From positions 1 through 7,015 of the forward strand of contig JAOXRV010000216.1 in assembly GCA_025800435.1 (NCBI GenBank): a stretch of DNA of 7,015 bases, read 5' to 3'. Below the pieces are notes generated by a model. That model did not search any database and had not been told where the DNA came from. It saw nothing but the letters and a program-made list of their open reading frames with translations. The stretch is from Cellvibrionaceae bacterium. Its GTDB lineage: Bacteria; Pseudomonadota; Gammaproteobacteria; Pseudomonadales; Cellvibrionaceae. Numbering within the stretch: position 1 is the first letter of the stretch; each line of letters opens with the position of its first letter. This document shows positions 5,964 through 7,015 of this stretch, one piece after another. The position numbers were made by a program, and so were the translations under genes.

Positions 5964-6078
5964 GGTGGCTCTTGCCGGTCCCCTCGCAACGATTAGCTGT
6001 GAACTCCGCCAGGCCCGGAAGGGAGCAACGGTAGCAGTGAGTTCGTGTGCCGGGGTGTGGCTGGCTTGAGCCGCCACC
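5964..6078 (+). ncRNA. ffs: 4.5S RNA, the signal recognition particle RNA
   Basis: About 115 bases, the size of the small bacterial SRP RNA. The Ffh-binding apical region is plain: CCAGGCCCGGAAGGGAGCA (6009-6027), with the GGAAG tetraloop segment and the symmetric-loop AGCA, then GTGTGCCGGGGTGTGGCTGG (6045-6064), matching GUGUGCCGGGAUGUAGCUGG of E. coli. The ends close into one long hairpin: GGTGGC (5964-5969) pairs with GCCACC (6073-6078). With Ffh it forms the particle that brings nascent membrane proteins to FtsY and the Sec translocon, and it stimulates both GTPases. The exact ends are set from the terminal stem and may be off by one or two bases. Its place upstream of dnaX is the usual one in pseudomonads and related bacteria. 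Confidence 0.97.
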
Positions 6079-6080
6079 CT

Positions 6081-6120
6081 AATTCCCCCAATTTCCGCCT
6101 AATTCTTCTCTATTGCCCCT
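6081..6120 (+). promoter_or_regulatory. C-rich, G-poor tract downstream of ffs (possible Rho loading region)
   Basis: These 40 bases hold 16 C, 15 T, 7 A and only 2 G. There is no hairpin plus T-run after the SRP RNA, so an intrinsic terminator is not visible. C-rich, G-poor unstructured RNA is what Rho prefers, so this tract could support Rho-dependent termination of ffs. Read-through into dnaX is the alternative. Confidence 0.3.
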
Positions 6121-6121
6121 G

Positions 6122-6148
6122 TGGCCAAACCCCGCTCTGGGCTATAAT
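6122..6148 (+). promoter_or_regulatory. promoter of dnaX
   Basis: A consensus TATAAT (6143-6148) stands 35 bases before the dnaX ATG. The best -35 is TGGCCA (6122-6127, four of six) at a short 15-base spacing. The discriminator GCCGCG (6149-6154) is the same as that of ffs, and the block ATAATGCCGCG is identical at both promoters. Confidence 0.5.
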
Positions 6149-6182
6149 GCCGCGACTATCAACACAGGGATCAAGCACTTCC

Positions 6183-7015
6183 ATGAGCTACCAGGTATTG
6201 GCGCGCAAATATCGCCCTCGCATTTTCCGGGAAATGGTGGGCCAGGAGCATGTCTTACAGGCCCTGATCAACGCTTTGGATCACAAGCGCTTGCACCACG
6301 CTTATCTATTTACCGGCACCCGCGGGGTAGGTAAGACCACCATTGCTCGAATATTAGCCAAGTGCCTTAACTGTGAGCAGGGGGTGTCTTCTGAGCCCTG
6401 TGGTCAGTGTGGCGCCTGTGTAGAGATTGGCGAGGGCCGCTTTGTCGACCTGATCGAGGTGGATGCGGCCTCTAAAACCAAGGTAGAAGATACCCGCGAG
6501 CTGCTCGATAACGTGCAATACGCGCCGTCTCGGGGGCGCTACAAGGTGTACCTGATCGATGAAGTGCATATGCTCTCAAACAGCAGTTTTAACGCGCTGT
6601 TAAAAACCCTGGAAGAGCCACCGCCGCACGTAAAATTCCTGTTGGCCACCACCGATCCCCAAAAACTGCCGGTAACGGTGCTGTCGCGCTGCTTGCAGTT
6701 TAACCTTAAAAACATGAGCCCCGAGCGTATTGTCGGCCACTTGCAGCAGGTGCTGGAGCAGGAGCTAGTGCCGTTTGAAGAGCCCGCGCTGTGGCAGCTG
6801 GGCCGAGCCGCAGACGGCAGTATGCGCGACGCACTGAGCCTGACCGATCAGGCTATCGCGTTTGGCAGTGGCAAGATTCAGGATGTGGATGTGCGGGCTA
6901 TGCTCGGCACCTTAGATCAGGCCCATGTGGTGGCCATTTGCCAGGCTTTGGCTGCCCAGGACGGTACCCAGGTATTGTCGGTAGTGGCGCAGATGTCCGA
7001 GCAGGCGCCGGCCAG
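6183..7015 (+). CDS. dnaX: DNA polymerase III subunits tau/gamma, N-terminal part (3' end outside window)
   Basis: The first 277 codons of the clamp-loader ATPase that opens the beta clamp and, as tau, ties core polymerases to the DnaB helicase. Visible elements: MSYQVLARKYRP at the start; Walker A GTRGVGKT (45-52); zinc ligands C64, C73, C76 and C79, the same numbers as in E. coli; Walker B LIDEVH (124-129); sensor 1 LLATTDP (153-159); the SRC motif (168-170) with arginine-finger R169; and sensor 2 GSMRDALSL (212-220). Domains I and II are thus present and domain III is just entered. The slippery site that makes gamma by frameshifting in E. coli would lie beyond the window. ATG 6183 gives the family's usual N-terminus; its ribosome site is poor (AGGGA, 6166-6170, 12 bases away). 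Confidence 0.98.
   Translation, partial: MSYQVLARKYRPRIFREMVGQEHVLQALINALDHKRLHHAYLFTGTRGVGKTTIARILAKCLNCEQGVSSEPCGQCGACVEIGEGRFVDLIEVDAASKTKVEDTRELLDNVQYAPSRGRYKVYLIDEVHMLSNSSFNALLKTLEEPPPHVKFLLATTDPQKLPVTVLSRCLQFNLKNMSPERIVGHLQQVLEQELVPFEEPALWQLGRAADGSMRDALSLTDQAIAFGSGKIQDVDVRAMLGTLDQAHVVAICQALAAQDGTQVLSVVAQMSEQAPA

Noticed and set aside
6354..6569. 71-codon minus-strand frame inside dnaX
   Set aside because: It lies wholly within well-conserved dnaX coding sequence and reads as its antisense shadow.

Overview
The window looks like chromosomal core or near-core DNA of a gammaproteobacterium. The 4.5S RNA gene lies immediately upstream of dnaX, as in pseudomonads and relatives. The DnaX N-terminus and the CnoX/YbbN protein both match the E. 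coli proteins closely from memory, and the Zn cysteines of DnaX even fall at the same residue numbers. The abundance of c-di-GMP domains suits a free-living, possibly marine or Cellvibrio/Saccharophagus-type organism, but the genus is a guess. I see no insertion sequence, prophage, CRISPR array or tRNA.

Layout. (1) 2-292 (+): C-terminal end of an MBL-fold hydrolase, cut by the window edge. (2) 516-1439 (+): soluble GAF protein with a catalytically dead, C-terminally shortened GGDEF domain that keeps an RxxD I-site. (3) 1502-2356 (+): CnoX/YbbN chaperedoxin (thioredoxin plus TPR-like region) with an intact CGPC active site. (4) 2509-3588 (+): unrecognised membrane protein with a coiled coil and two C-terminal zinc ribbons, preceded by a long perfect inverted repeat overlapping its predicted promoter. 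(5) 3653-5572 (-): PAS-GGDEF-EAL c-di-GMP enzyme, convergent with gene 4. (6) 5573-5963: noncoding stretch ending in the promoter of the next gene. (7) 5964-6078 (+): 4.5S SRP RNA (ffs). (8) 6183-7015 (+): N-terminal 277 codons of dnaX, running off the window.

How it fits together. Genes 1-4 lie on the + strand but are separated by gaps of 62 to 223 bases, each with a possible promoter, so they look like single units more than a tight operon. Two proteins concern c-di-GMP: a likely enzyme (PAS-GGDEF-EAL) and a possible non-enzymatic receptor (GAF with degenerate GGDEF), whose arrangement recalls the cytoplasmic part of PelD. CnoX is a stress chaperone working with GroEL, while ffs and dnaX are housekeeping genes. 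Their predicted promoters share an identical 11-base -10/discriminator block.

Nothing here is clearly a new multi-gene system. The items most worth a second look are the zinc-ribbon/coiled-coil membrane protein with its inverted-repeat leader, the PelD-like GAF/degenerate-GGDEF protein, and the catalytic variant of CnoX.
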